DNA of 64,000 bases, from the NCBI GenBank assembly GCA_030645955.1, contig JAUSMR010000022.1, forward strand, positions 48,623-112,622. Direction: 5' to 3'. Every line of letters starts with the position of its first letter. Position 1 is the first letter of the stretch. The notes beneath the pieces are model-generated. The model was not told where the DNA came from, searched no databases, and saw only the letters and a program-made list of their open reading frames with translations. This document shows, piece after piece, positions 35,548-44,860 of this stretch. This DNA comes from Gallionella sp. Lineage in GTDB: Bacteria > Pseudomonadota > Gammaproteobacteria > Burkholderiales > Gallionellaceae. A program made the position numbers and the translations under genes.

Positions 35548-36987
35548 ATGAAACCCTCTCTTCAACTTCGAGTATCCCAGCAACTGACGCTCACCCCCCA
35601 GTTGCAACAGGCTATTCGTTTGCTGCAACTTTCGACACAGGACATACATCAGGAAGTCGCGCGGATGCTGGAAGAGAATCCCATGCTGGAAGCGGCCGAG
35701 GAATCGGCTCCAGGCGCTTTTTCCCCGCCCACCCCGCCTTTGGCATCGCACAGCACTGCGAACACCGACGAACAGGAACAAGCACATTCCGATGACCGCG
35801 GCCCGGACGATTTCAGCAACGAGCCCGCTGACTGGAATACCGGCGCCGGCATGTCCCGCAGCACAGATGATGAAGACGAAACCTACCCCGAGCAAGCCGC
35901 CGAACAAGCCAGCCTGCGCGAACATCTGCATGCTCAATTGACCACCAGCTCGCTGGATGAAAAAGACCGCAAAGTGGTCGGATTGCTGATTGATGCGCTG
36001 GATGAGAATGGCTATCTGGCGCAAGACCTGAAAGAACTGGCAGAACTGCTGCCCGCCGAACTCGACATCACGCTGGATGATCTGGAAACCGCGCTGGTGC
36101 AGCTGCAACACATGGATCAACCCGGGCTGGGTGCGCGCAATCTGGGCGAATGTCTGGCCTTGCAACTCAAGGCGCTGCCGGAAGACACCCCGCAGCGCGA
36201 TTTGGCGATTCATCTGGTGAGCAACCATCTGGACGCGCTCGCTGCACACGATTTCGCCAGAATCAAAAAACTGCTGCGCTGCTCGAACGATGAATTGCGC
36301 GCTGCGCAACATTTGATCATAGGATTGAACCCGAAACCCGGCTCGGAATTTGACCAAAGCCTCGCAGATTACGTGGTGCCCGACGTGGTCGTGGAGAAAT
36401 ACAAAAACAAATGGCGCGCGCGGCTCAATGTGGAAGCAATGCCCAAGCTGCGCGTGAATCAGATCTACGCCAACATCCTGCAACAGCGAGGAGATAAAAA
36501 TTTCTCACAGCTCGCCACACAGCTGCAGGAAGCGAAATGGCTGATCAAAAATTTGCAGCAGCGCTTTGAAACCATCCTGCGCGTCGCACAAGCTATCGTG
36601 GAAAGGCAAGGGAATTTTTTCGAGCACGGCGAGATCGGTATGCGCCCGCTGGTGCTGCGCGAAATCGCCGATGAGCTGGAGATGCACGAATCGACAGTAT
36701 CGCGCAGCACCACACAAAAGTTTATGCTGACCCCGCGCGGCATATACGAATTCAAGTATTTCTTTGGCAGCGGCTTATCCACGGAAAGCGGCGGAACATG
36801 CTCTTCTACTGCAATACGCGAGTTGATCAAACAACTAGTCAGCGCAGAAGACGGGCGCAAACCGCTTACCGACAGCCGTATGTCAGAAATCCTGGCACAG
36901 CAGGGCATTGTAGTTGCCCGGCGTACCATAGCAAAGTACCGGGAAGCATTACGCATACTCCCGGTAAACCTCCGTAAATCACTCTAA
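35548..36987 (+). CDS. rpoN: RNA polymerase sigma-54 factor
   Basis: 479 residues. Region I is glutamine-rich (LTPQLQQAIRLLQLSTQDIH), region II acidic (about 50-130), and the core-binding and DNA-binding parts include MRPLVLREIADELEMHESTV and the RpoN box ARRTIAKYREAL near the C-terminus. It needs ATP-driven activators. A likely target in this window is the pilin promoter at 27524. Member of the lptB-rpoN-hpf-ptsN cluster. Confidence 0.97.
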   Translation: MKPSLQLRVSQQLTLTPQLQQAIRLLQLSTQDIHQEVARMLEENPMLEAAEESAPGAFSPPTPPLASHSTANTDEQEQAHSDDRGPDDFSNEPADWNTGAGMSRSTDDEDETYPEQAAEQASLREHLHAQLTTSSLDEKDRKVVGLLIDALDENGYLAQDLKELAELLPAELDITLDDLETALVQLQHMDQPGLGARNLGECLALQLKALPEDTPQRDLAIHLVSNHLDALAAHDFARIKKLLRCSNDELRAAQHLIIGLNPKPGSEFDQSLADYVVPDVVVEKYKNKWRARLNVEAMPKLRVNQIYANILQQRGDKNFSQLATQLQEAKWLIKNLQQRFETILRVAQAIVERQGNFFEHGEIGMRPLVLREIADELEMHESTVSRSTTQKFMLTPRGIYEFKYFFGSGLSTESGGTCSSTAIRELIKQLVSAEDGRKPLTDSRMSEILAQQGIVVARRTIAKYREALRILPVNLRKSL

Positions 36988-37001
36988 TAAAGGAGCACAC
37001 C

Positions 37002-37325
37002 ATGAACCTCCATCTAACCGGACGTCACCTGGAAATAACACCCGCAATCCGCGATTATGCAACCGGCAAAATCGGCAAGATCAAACGCCATTTCGACAAT
37101 GTGATTGACGTGAACATCATCCTTTCAGTTGAAAAACTGAAGCAGAAGGCCGAAGCCACCATACACATCAGCGGCAAGGATGTCTTCGTGGAATGCGAGG
37201 ACGAGAACCTGTATGCGGCGATTGACGCTTTGATTGACAAGCTGGATCGTCAGGTTATGAAGCACAAGGAAAAGCTGGCGGCGCGGCGCCATGATGATTC
37301 AGGCAAACACGCCGCAGTAGAATAA
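37002..37325 (+). CDS. hpf: Ribosome hibernation promoting factor, short form
   Basis: 107 residues. MNLHLTGRHLEITPAIRDYA opens the fold, and KQKAEATIHISGKDVFVECE and DENLYAAIDALIDKLDRQV complete the S30AE domain. Short HPF forms 100S ribosome dimers with RMF or related factors in stationary phase. AGGAG precedes the ATG, 15 bases after rpoN. Confidence 0.95.
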   Translation: MNLHLTGRHLEITPAIRDYATGKIGKIKRHFDNVIDVNIILSVEKLKQKAEATIHISGKDVFVECEDENLYAAIDALIDKLDRQVMKHKEKLAARRHDDSGKHAAVE

Positions 37326-37339
37326 TTACCAACGGGCGG

Positions 37340-37442
37340 CAGGGAGATAAGATGCCATCTCCTTCCCTCTCACCAACCCTCTCCCAAAGGGAGAGGGTTC
37401 AATCGTCCCCTCCCTGCGGGAGGGAAATAAATAAAGGGCTGC
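37340..37442. repeat. Repeat cluster between hpf and ptsN
   Basis: CCCTCTCACCAACCCTCTCC and AAAGGGAGAGGG, then CCCCTCCCTGCGGGAGGG, two hairpins of the CCTCTCC family also found inside dinG (43952-43992). No gene is visible. Confidence 0.65.
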
Positions 37443-37466
37443 GCCCATTTTTATGCGACTTTCATA

Positions 37467-37928
37467 ATGAACCTGATCAGCAAAATCCTGCTGCCCGACA
37501 ATATCCTGCTGGACACTGAATCCACCAGCAAAAAGCGCGTGTTTGAGCGCGTTGGCCTGCTGTTTGAAAACAATCAGCAGATTGCGCGCAGCCAGGTGTT
37601 CGACAGCCTGTTTGCCCGCGAAAAACTCGGCTCGACCGGTTTGGGGCAAGGCGTGGCAATCCCGCACGGACGCATCGCCAAGCTGCGCGATGCGACCGCC
37701 GCGTTCGTAAAAACTTCCAACCCAATCCCGTTCGACGCACCGGACGGGCAGCCGGTGAACCTGATTTTCGTGTTGCTGGTTCCGGAGCGCGCCACCGATT
37801 TGCATCTGCAAATCCTCGGTGAACTGGCGCAAATGTTCAGCGATACTCAATTCCGCAATCGCCTGCTCGCCTGCGAAGAAGGCGCCAGCATCCATCAGCT
37901 GTTTTACGACTGGAACGGCACCGCATGA
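37467..37928 (+). CDS. ptsN: Nitrogen-regulatory phosphotransferase IIA component (EIIA-Ntr)
   Basis: 153 residues, PTS EIIA type 2 fold. GLGQGVAIPHGRIAKLRDA carries the phosphorylated histidine, and VNLIFVLLVPERATDLHLQI and RLLACEEGASIHQLF complete the domain. It links the PTS-Ntr chain to potassium and nitrogen control. hprK and rapZ follow, but PtsP and NPr are not in the window. Confidence 0.95.
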   Translation: MNLISKILLPDNILLDTESTSKKRVFERVGLLFENNQQIARSQVFDSLFAREKLGSTGLGQGVAIPHGRIAKLRDATAAFVKTSNPIPFDAPDGQPVNLIFVLLVPERATDLHLQILGELAQMFSDTQFRNRLLACEEGASIHQLFYDWNGTA

Positions 37929-37971
37929 TGGGGACTTCTAATTGTCTATTTACCAATCGGTAGTGAAATAT

Positions 37972-38026
37972 TGCAGGGTGCATTCCATGCACCATTGCTC
38001 CTGGTGCATGGAATGCACCCTGCGAA
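37972..38026. repeat. Inverted repeat between ptsN and hprK
   Basis: TGCAGGGTGCATTCCATGCA and its complement ending TGCACCCTGCGA, second copy of the family at 7675-7728. The hairpin would separate two genes of one operon. Confidence 0.75.
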
Positions 38027-38060
38027 ATTATTATTGTCAGCAACAACATTAGAGGTTCCC

Positions 38061-38999
38061 ATGAGCCAGGTTAACGTCCGGCAATTGTTCGAGGACAAGC
38101 AGCAACGGTTGCAGCTCAGCCGTGTTGCCGGCGCGGACGGCACCGACCGCATCATCGACAGCGACCAGGTTAATGCCCGCAATTACGGGCTCATCGGCCA
38201 TCTCAACCTGATACACCCGAATTGGGTGCAGGTGCTCAGCGAAACCGAGCTCAACTATCTGCACAATCTCGGCGCGGAAGAGCGCGCCAGCGCGTTCCGG
38301 CAAATCGAACAAAGCGTTACGACCTGCCTGATCGTGGCCGGTGCCGAGGATATTCCGGCTGAACTGATAGCCTTTGCCAATCAATCGCATATTCCGCTTT
38401 TCCGCTCGCCCAAGCCCAGCGTGCACCTGATGTGGCTGATCCGCCACTACCTCGCCAAGGAACTGGCCGAGTCCACCACGCGCCACGGCGTTTTTCTCGA
38501 TGTGCTGGGTGTTGGCGTATTAATTACCGGCGAGAGCGCGGTCGGCAAAAGCGAACTCGGCCTGGAGCTGATCACGCGCGGCAACGGACTGGTTGCCGAC
38601 GACATCGTCGAATTGCACCGCATCGCGCCGGATACGCTGGAAGGACGCTGCCCGGAGCTGTTGCGCGACTTTCTCGAAGTGCGCGGCCTGGGCGTGTTGA
38701 ATATCCGCACCATGTTCGGCGAAACGGCGGTGCGGCGCAAAAAGAGTTTGAAGCTTATCGTGCATCTGCATCGCCCGCAGGGCGGCGATCTCTCGCAAAT
38801 GGAACGCCTGCCGCTCAACGCCACGCACCAGGAGATACTCGGCGTAAACATCAACACCGTGAACATCCCGGTGGTCGCGGGGCGCAACCTCGCGGTATTG
38901 GTGGAAGCTGCCGCGCGCAATTTTGTCATGCAGCAGCGCGGCATCAACAGCATGGATGAGTTCGTCGAGCGGCATGACCAGTTGCTGCTGGGTGACTAG
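38061..38999 (+). CDS. hprK: HPr kinase/phosphorylase
   Basis: 312 residues. The N-terminal DRTGG-type domain is followed by the kinase domain with Walker A GESAVGKSELGLELI and LVADDIVELHRIA. EVRGLGVLNIRTMFGE is the HprK signature and LPVTAGRNLA-type loop appears as IPVVAGRNLAVLVEAA. It phosphorylates a serine on HPr/NPr and reverses the reaction. The start at 38061 (MSQVNVRQLF) follows AGAGGT; the open frame upstream runs into the repeat. Confidence 0.95.
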   Translation: MSQVNVRQLFEDKQQRLQLSRVAGADGTDRIIDSDQVNARNYGLIGHLNLIHPNWVQVLSETELNYLHNLGAEERASAFRQIEQSVTTCLIVAGAEDIPAELIAFANQSHIPLFRSPKPSVHLMWLIRHYLAKELAESTTRHGVFLDVLGVGVLITGESAVGKSELGLELITRGNGLVADDIVELHRIAPDTLEGRCPELLRDFLEVRGLGVLNIRTMFGETAVRRKKSLKLIVHLHRPQGGDLSQMERLPLNATHQEILGVNINTVNIPVVAGRNLAVLVEAAARNFVMQQRGINSMDEFVERHDQLLLGD

Positions 39000-39010
39000 C
39001 GGGAGCCTGA

Positions 39011-39847
39011 ATGCAACTCTTCCTGATCAGCGGCCTGTCCGGCTCCGGTAAAAGTATCGCGCTCAAGGTGCTGGAAGACAGCGGCTACTACTGCGTGGAC
39101 AATCTGCCCGCAGATTTGCTGGCCGCGCTGGTTGAGCACCTGCAGCGAGCCGGTTACAGCAACATCGCGGTCAGCATAGATGTGCGCAGCGCCAACAGCG
39201 TGCAACGCCTGCCTCCCCTGTTGCAGCAGATCAAACAGCAAGGGGTGGACGTGCATGTGCTGTTTCTGGATGCGCAAACCGACACACTGGTCAAGCGCTT
39301 TTCCGAGACACGCCGCCTGCACCCGCTCAGCAATAACGCGCGTACCCTGCCGGAATGCGTCAGCTACGAACGCGAATTGCTCGCCGAGATCAGCGATATC
39401 GGCCATCATATCGACACCACCGAACTCAATGCCAACGCGCTGCGAGCCTGGATCAAACAATTCATCAAACTGGACCGCGCCCGGCTGACGCTGTTGTTCC
39501 AGTCGTTCGGCTTCAAGCACGGCATCCCGCTGGATTCCGATCTGGTGTTCGATGTGCGCTGTCTGCCCAATCCTCACTATAATCCGGAGCTGCGCCCGCT
39601 CACCGGGCGCGACGCAGCCGTGATCGAATTTCTTGAAAACACCCCCGGCGCGCAGGACATGTTTAGCGACATTCGTGATTTCGTGGAACGCTGGCTGCCG
39701 AGTTTCGTAGCCGACAATCGCAGCTATCTCACCGTTGCCATCGGCTGCACCGGCGGACAACACCGCTCAGTCTATCTGGCCGAAAAGCTCGCACGATATT
39801 TCGAACATCAGCAGCAAGTGCTGGTACGCCACCGTGAACTCGTATGA
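39011..39847 (+). CDS. rapZ: RNase adapter protein RapZ
   Basis: 278 residues. Walker [21 protein letters not shown] near the N-terminus and [36 protein letters not shown] in the C-terminal RNA-binding domain identify the YvcJ/RapZ family. In E. coli it guides RNase E to a small RNA controlling amino-sugar synthesis. It follows hprK by 11 bases, the conserved order. Confidence 0.95.
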   Translation: MQLFLISGLSGSGKSIALKVLEDSGYYCVDNLPADLLAALVEHLQRAGYSNIAVSIDVRSANSVQRLPPLLQQIKQQGVDVHVLFLDAQTDTLVKRFSETRRLHPLSNNARTLPECVSYERELLAEISDIGHHIDTTELNANALRAWIKQFIKLDRARLTLLFQSFGFKHGIPLDSDLVFDVRCLPNPHYNPELRPLTGRDAAVIEFLENTPGAQDMFSDIRDFVERWLPSFVADNRSYLTVAIGCTGGQHRSVYLAEKLARYFEHQQQVLVRHRELV

Positions 39848-40232
39848 GTCCATCCGCGCGGCTATCCTGCCGCACCTCAAGCCCGGCGACTGGCTGACGC
39901 TGCTGTTCGGCAGCATTTGCGTGGCACTGCTCGCACTCAAGCTGTGGAGCGGCGACCTCGCCGACAAGGCCGTCATCCGCAGCGGCGGTAAAATTTTCCG
40001 CGAAGTGCCGTTGTCGCCCGATCAGCAGATCGAGGTACCCGGTCCGCTTGGTGTAAGCATCATCAGCATCCAGAATCGCAAAGTGCGCATCGCCTCCGAC
40101 CCCAGCCCGAGACAATACTGCGTGCGCCAGGGATGGCTGCAACAGGCTGGAGAGATTGCTCTGTGCCTGCCTAATCAGGTCAGCGTGGAATTGACCGGCA
40201 GCAAGAAAAAATATGACAGCCTCAATTATTAG
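39834..40232 (+). CDS. NusG domain II-containing membrane protein
   Basis: 132 residues from a GTG overlapping rapZ by 14 bases. One membrane helix ([18 protein letters not shown]) is followed by a small beta domain: [38 protein letters not shown]. This is the NusG-domain-II-like family that often precedes Gx transporter genes. It is not the transcription factor NusG. The start is uncertain because there is no ATG in frame near the membrane helix. Confidence 0.75.
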   Translation: MNSYESIRAAILPHLKPGDWLTLLFGSICVALLALKLWSGDLADKAVIRSGGKIFREVPLSPDQQIEVPGPLGVSIISIQNRKVRIASDPSPRQYCVRQGWLQQAGEIALCLPNQVSVELTGSKKKYDSLNY

Positions 40233-40424
40233 GAGCGAGGATTGAGGATCGAGGATCGAGATGGAACCCACACACCTCCACTGACTGCGGAAGGGTCGCT
40301 GCATTGCAGCGGAGAACCCGCCGGCGTACCTCTTGCGGGTGCAAGGGGAGGCCGGGAGGGGTTGGATTTTCAATCCTCAATCCTCGCTCCTCGATCCTCA
40401 CACGATCCTCAATCCTCGATCCTT
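40233..40424. repeat. Inverted-repeat insertion upstream of the Gx transporter gene
   Basis: Left arm GGAGCGAGGATTGAGGATCG (40233) and right arm segments CCTCAATCCTCGCTCC and CCTCAATCCTCGATCC (40374-40424). Inside lies a 57-bp repeat (40285-40341) shared with 25624-25680. The block starts exactly at the end of the NusG-domain gene. Confidence 0.8.
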
Positions 40425-40460
40425 CTAAACACCACCGCCGAAGACCACCACATTGCGCGC

Positions 40461-40955
40461 ATGGCGGCGGTGGCGCTCGGCCTTACCGTGCTGGAAAATG
40501 CGATTCCCTCGCCATTGCCCGGTGTGAAACCGGGGCTGGCCAACATCGTCACGCTGATCGTGCTGGCGCGCTACGGCTGGCGCGCGGCGGCCTGGGTGTC
40601 GCTGCTGCGCGTGGTGGCTGGCAGCTTGCTGTTTGGCAGCTTACTTGCGCCCGGCTTCTTCCTCAGCCTTTCCGGCGCAGTACTCAGCCTGCTCGTGCTG
40701 GCCTTTGCGCAGCACCTGCCATCGCGCTGGTTCGGCCCGGTCAGCCACAGCATCTACGCCGCATTCGCGCATATCGCCGGACAGATGGGAGTGGTGTACC
40801 TGTGGCTGATTCCGCATGCCGGCATCGCCTATCTGATTCCCGTTTTCGCCGCCGCCGCCCTGGTATTCGGTACGGTGAACGGCCTCATCGCGGCGCGTTT
40901 CATGGATACAGGAACCGAAACCTTGTCCACGAAAAACACGAACGGCACGAAATAA
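40461..40955 (+). CDS. Gx transporter family protein (heptaprenyl diphosphate synthase component I-like)
   Basis: 164 residues from ATG 40461, with five or six membrane helices. The conserved LENAIPSPLPGVKPGLANIV loop and QMGVVYLWLIPHAGIAYL identify the family, which is related to ECF transporter S components; substrates are not established. Conserved residues upstream of this ATG (TTAEDHHIAR, 40431-40460) indicate that the natural start was further left. ATG 40213 (MTASII) overlapping the previous gene looks like the old start, now cut off by the repeat at 40233-40424. The last nine residues (STKNTNGTK) are encoded by another repeat. Confidence 0.78.
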   Translation: MAAVALGLTVLENAIPSPLPGVKPGLANIVTLIVLARYGWRAAAWVSLLRVVAGSLLFGSLLAPGFFLSLSGAVLSLLVLAFAQHLPSRWFGPVSHSIYAAFAHIAGQMGVVYLWLIPHAGIAYLIPVFAAAALVFGTVNGLIAARFMDTGTETLSTKNTNGTK

Positions 40956-41009
40956 AACAAAACACTACATTGGCTTAACCCATTTCGTGCCTTTCGTGTT
41001 TTTCGTGGA
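40926..41009. repeat. CCACGAAAAACACGAA inverted repeat
   Basis: TCCACGAAAAACACGAACGG at 40926 is mirrored by CCTTTCGTGTTTTTCGTGGA ending at 41009. Arms are 28 bases with one mismatch. The left arm forms the 3' end of the Gx transporter gene. Confidence 0.8.
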
Positions 41010-41061
41010 CAGTAGTTTTTTCACGGATAATAATGTTTCCTGACCACCAAACGATACCCGC

Positions 41062-41667
41062 ATGAAAACCATCACTCTCGCTTTTACCGGAGCCTCCGGC
41101 CTGCCCTACGGCATGCGCCTGCTGGAATGCCTGCTGCGCAGCGGACAGCGCGTGCATCTGGTGTATTCGCAGGCCGCACAGATCGTCGCCAAACAGGAAA
41201 TTGATCTGGTGTTGCCGAACCGCCCGCAGGATGCCGAGAAGCTGCTCGCGGGACGCCTCGGCGAATTCAGCGGCGAGTTAAAAGTGTTCGGCATCCATGA
41301 CTGGTATGCACCGATGGCCTCCGGCTCCAATCCCGGCGACGCAATGGTGGTCTGCCCCTGCACCATGGGCACACTCGGCAAGATCGCCAACGGCATCAGC
41401 GACGACCTGATCGCCCGCGCTGCCGATGTGATGCTCAAGGAAAAGCGCACGCTGATCATCGTGCCGCGCGAGATGCCGTTCTCCGCGATCCATCTGGAGA
41501 ACATGCTCAAGCTCGTCCACGCCGGAGCAGTCATCATGCCGCCCAATCCGGGTTTCTATCACCATCCGCAGAGCGTGCAGGACATCGTGGATTTCGTCGT
41601 CGCGCGGATACTCGATCATTTGGGTGTGGCGCAAACGTTGATGAAACCTTGGGGTGAGCCAACATAA
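41062..41667 (+). CDS. ubiX: Flavin prenyltransferase
   Basis: 201 residues. LAFTGASGLPYGMRLLECLL, MASGSNPGDAMVVCPCTMGT and KRTLIIVPREMPFSAIHLEN are UbiX motifs. It attaches dimethylallyl phosphate to FMN, making the prenylated cofactor of the UbiD decarboxylase in ubiquinone synthesis. ubiD is not in the window. Confidence 0.96.
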   Translation: MKTITLAFTGASGLPYGMRLLECLLRSGQRVHLVYSQAAQIVAKQEIDLVLPNRPQDAEKLLAGRLGEFSGELKVFGIHDWYAPMASGSNPGDAMVVCPCTMGTLGKIANGISDDLIARAADVMLKEKRTLIIVPREMPFSAIHLENMLKLVHAGAVIMPPNPGFYHHPQSVQDIVDFVVARILDHLGVAQTLMKPWGEPT

Positions 41668-41736
41668 TGATGTGTATCGCTACGCTCAACCCATCCTGCG
41701 ATACTAACTATTGAGTCGGCGCAAGCGCGGCATAGA

Positions 41737-42273
41737 TTACTTCATCCTGGACGGCAGCTTGATCGTCCTGCCCGCCACCATGAAAGCGCCCTTGCCTTGA
41801 TGATGAAGGGTGCGCGGGTTCTTTCTGGCGGGATCGATCCAGGCCTTGACCACCTCCAGTACGAAGAAGTTGTACTTGTTCACCATCCGGGTATCCACTA
41901 CTTTGCATTCGAGATTGGCGTAGCACTCGGCGATCAGCGGCGGCGTCACCTGCGAGGCGGGTAGCGGCGTCAGCTTGAACTTCTTGAACTTGTCCACCTT
42001 GTTTCCCGAGCAGTTACCGATACCCACCACCTGTTTCGCCAGATTCTCCGCCGGGATGCTGAGCACGCACTCCTTGGTGATTCGCAGAGCATCGAAGCTG
42101 TGGTTACGCCCGCTGATCACGCAGCCCACCAGCGGCGGCTCGAACTCCATCATCGTGTGCCACGACTGGGTCATGATGTTCGCCTTGCCCTTGTGTGCGG
42201 TGGTCACCAGCACCACCGGCCCCGGCTCCAGCAGGCGGTAAACACGGGACAACGGATAAGTTCTTTTCGCCAT
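41737..42273 (-). CDS. Flavin reductase-like domain protein
   Basis: 178 residues, FMN-binding split-barrel fold. PGPVVLVTTAHKGKANIMTQ, SWHTMMEFEPPLVGCVISG and ECVLSIPAENLAKQVVGIGN match the flavin reductase-like family (DIM6/NTAB). The partner oxygenase is unknown and none is adjacent. GGAGGGTTGAG lies just before the ATG at 42273. Confidence 0.88.
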   Translation of the reverse strand: MAKRTYPLSRVYRLLEPGPVVLVTTAHKGKANIMTQSWHTMMEFEPPLVGCVISGRNHSFDALRITKECVLSIPAENLAKQVVGIGNCSGNKVDKFKKFKLTPLPASQVTPPLIAECYANLECKVVDTRMVNKYNFFVLEVVKAWIDPARKNPRTLHHQGKGAFMVAGRTIKLPSRMK

Positions 42274-42363
42274 CTCAACCCTCCTTTCATCAAAGGAAAT
42301 TCGAAGCTGATCCAGTTAGCTTCTATTGGAGCATTCGCCTAAACATGTCATCCGATGCAGCAT

Positions 42364-42702
42364 TTATTGCCTGGATGCCGACCAGTTATAGCCGCGCACT
42401 TTTCCTTGATTATCAAACTTGATTTGCAGAATTTTCATTTTGGCTTTACTCATGTCAGCCATATCGCCTTCGGCGAAATAATAAGCCCACTCGTCAAAGC
42501 GCTCACCATCGGTGGCCAAGCTGACTCCCACGCTTGCCGGCTCACCTAACCAGGAGCGAACCGTGTCTTGAGTGGTAACACCCTGCTCAAACTTTGCTGT
42601 GAATACTCCTACATCAAAATCCCGGCCCAGCTTTACAGAGCCACATGCGCTGATCAAAACAACAGAAAGTAAAATTACAGAAATTCGTGAAAATATAATC
42701 AT
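42364..42702 (-). CDS. SmpA/OmlA (BamE-like) lipoprotein
   Basis: 112 residues. The signal peptide ends in the lipobox ISAC with the acylated cysteine at residue 20. FEQGVTTQDTVRSWLGEPAS and FDNQGKVRGYNW resemble the small BamE-type fold. The true BamE of the BAM complex is often near fur or recA, which are absent, so this may be a paralogue. It stands alone, divergent from the helicase gene. Confidence 0.7.
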   Translation of the reverse strand: MIIFSRISVILLSVVLISACGSVKLGRDFDVGVFTAKFEQGVTTQDTVRSWLGEPASVGVSLATDGERFDEWAYYFAEGDMADMSKAKMKILQIKFDNQGKVRGYNWSASRQ

Positions 42703-42883
42703 GTCATCTCCAGAAATAATATTTCAAACAGAATGGGGCTGGTTTGGTTTTCTTTATCTTGATGCGTCCATACCAAAAATCCACATCCATTCCCTGCCCT
42801 CGCGTAAAATCACTTCTGCACTATAACGCTGCCCCCAGCAAATAACCATATCACTTTCAGCCTGGATAATTCCCACCCCAACC

Positions 42884-44860
42884 GTGTCCGCCGAAGTCGA
42901 ACGTTTTTTTTCCGAACAAAGTCCGCTTGCCACTGAAGTCGCGTCGTTCCGTCCACGCGCGCAGCAGCGCGAGATGGCGCTGGCGGTTGCAAAAGCGATC
43001 CGTGACAACTCAATTCTGGTGGTCGAGGCGGGAACAGGAACAGGCAAAACTTTCGCCTATCTGGTTCCCGCACTGCTTGCGGGCGGCAAGGTGATCATCT
43101 CGACCGGCACGAAGAATTTGCAGGATCAGTTGTTCCAGAAAGACCTGCCTATGGTGCGCGATGCGCTGAAGGCGCCGGTTTCGGTGGCGTTGCTCAAGGG
43201 GCGCGCTAACTATGTGTGCCACTATCATCTGGAGCGCGCGTTGAGCGACGGGCGTTTCGCCACGCGCGAGGACACCAGACACCTGGCCAAGATCAAGAAA
43301 TACGCCAAGGTCAGCGACTCCGGCGACAAGAGCGGCCTGGCCGATGTGCCGGAGAACGCGCCGATCTGGATGCAGGTGACTTCCACGCGCGACAATTGTC
43401 TCGGCCAGGAATGTCCCAACCACAAGGAATGCTTTGTGCTCAAGGCGCGCTCTGAGGCGATGAAGGCGGACATCGTGGTGGTGAATCATCATCTGTTTTT
43501 CGCCGACGTGATGCTGCGCGACGAGGGCGTGGCGGAACTGCTGCCCGCCTGCAACACGGTGATCTTCGACGAGGCGCACCAACTGCCGGAGACGGCCAGC
43601 CTGTTCTTCGGCGAAAGCCTGTCCACCACGCAGTTGCTCGATCTGGCGGGCGATACGCGCATCGAAGCGGCGGCTTCCGCCAAGGATTTTGCGCCGCTGC
43701 CGAAGGCTTGCGACGAGCTGGACAAGACCGCGCGCGATCTGCGGCTGGTGTTCAAAAAAGAAGGGCGGCTGCCCGCCACCGCACTTGATAGTTTCAAGGA
43801 CTGGCCAAACGCGCTGAAGACTCTCGGCGAAAAGCTCACGCAACTGAATGGTCTGCTGGAAAAACAGGCTGCGCGCAGCGAAGGGCTGGAGAATTGCTGG
43901 CAGCGGGCGCAGGCTTTGGCGCAGCAATTAAGGCAGTGGCAGGCGGAACAACCCTCTCCCCTAACCCCTCTCCCGCAGGCGGGAGAGGGGGATGGTTTTG
44001 TAAGATGGCTAGAAGTATTCCATCACTCGCTGCAACTCAATACCACGCCGCTGTCCATCGCGGAAATTTTCGAGAAGCAGATCGGCGGCAGTGCGCGCGC
44101 GTGGATTTTCACTTCCGCAACGCTGGCGGTGAAGCAAAATTTTTCGCACTACCAGAGCGAGATGGGGTTGCTCAAGGCGAAGACCGCGTGCTGGGACAGC
44201 CCGTTCAACTACGGCGAACAGGCATTGCTGTATGTGCCGCAAAACCTGCCGGAGCCGAACAGCGAGGGCTATACCGAGGCGGTGGTGCAGGCCGCGCTGC
44301 CGCTGATCGAGGCCAGCAAGGGCCGCGCCTTCCTGCTGTTCACCAGCCTGCGCGCGATGCAGCGCGCGCACGAAATCCTGCAGGCGGAATTCGACCGTCG
44401 CGGCTGGGACTACCCGCTGCTGCTGCAGGGCGAAGGCTCGCGCAACGAACTGCTGACGCGCTTCCGCTCATTGGGCAACGCGGTGCTGCTCGGCAGCCAA
44501 TCGTTCTGGGAAGGCGTGGACGTGCGCGGCGAAGCGTTGTCATTGGTCATCATCGACAAGTTGCCGTTCGCGCCGCCGGACGACCCGGTGCTGGCGGCGC
44601 GTATCGCGCAACTCAACAAACAGGGGCGCAATGCATTCATGGAATACCAGTTGCCGCGCGCCATCATCACGTTGAAGCAGGGCGCGGGACGGTTGATCCG
44701 CGATGAGACCGACAGGGGGGTCTTGATGATCTGCGACCCGCGCATCATCACCAAACACTACGGCAAACGCATCTGGCAAAGCCTGCCACCATTCAAGCGC
44801 ACGAGGGTGGAGGCGGAAGCGGTGGAATTTTTCAACGAGCCTATATCCGCCAGGCCGTAG
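42884..44860 (+). CDS. DinG/YoaA-type ATP-dependent DNA helicase with iron-sulfur cluster
   Basis: 658 residues, XPD-like superfamily 2. Q-motif-like RPRAQQREMA, Walker A EAGTGTGKTFAYLVPALL, DEAH box VIFDEAHQLPE and the C-terminal LLGSQSFWEGVDVRGEALS and QGAGRLIRDETDRG are present. Four cysteines (YVCHYHL, then CLGQECPNHKEC) match the iron-sulfur site. It unwinds 5'-tailed or branched DNA. The start is GTG at 42884 with a weak ribosome site. An in-frame repeat at 43952-43992 adds PSPLTPLPQAGEGDG to the region between the two helicase domains. The TAG stop lies in a palindromic repeat. Confidence 0.9.
   Translation: MSAEVERFFSEQSPLATEVASFRPRAQQREMALAVAKAIRDNSILVVEAGTGTGKTFAYLVPALLAGGKVIISTGTKNLQDQLFQKDLPMVRDALKAPVSVALLKGRANYVCHYHLERALSDGRFATREDTRHLAKIKKYAKVSDSGDKSGLADVPENAPIWMQVTSTRDNCLGQECPNHKECFVLKARSEAMKADIVVVNHHLFFADVMLRDEGVAELLPACNTVIFDEAHQLPETASLFFGESLSTTQLLDLAGDTRIEAAASAKDFAPLPKACDELDKTARDLRLVFKKEGRLPATALDSFKDWPNALKTLGEKLTQLNGLLEKQAARSEGLENCWQRAQALAQQLRQWQAEQPSPLTPLPQAGEGDGFVRWLEVFHHSLQLNTTPLSIAEIFEKQIGGSARAWIFTSATLAVKQNFSHYQSEMGLLKAKTACWDSPFNYGEQALLYVPQNLPEPNSEGYTEAVVQAALPLIEASKGRAFLLFTSLRAMQRAHEILQAEFDRRGWDYPLLLQGEGSRNELLTRFRSLGNAVLLGSQSFWEGVDVRGEALSLVIIDKLPFAPPDDPVLAARIAQLNKQGRNAFMEYQLPRAIITLKQGAGRLIRDETDRGVLMICDPRIITKHYGKRIWQSLPPFKRTRVEAEAVEFFNEPISARP
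43952..43992. repeat. CCTCTCCC palindrome inserted in frame in the helicase gene
   Basis: CCCTCTCCCCTAACCCCTCT then CCCGCAGGCGGGAGAGGGG. Arms CCCCTCTCCCGC / GCGGGAGAGGGG form a tight hairpin. Translation reads through it without a stop. Related repeats are intergenic at 29340-29380 and 37360-37425. Confidence 0.8.
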
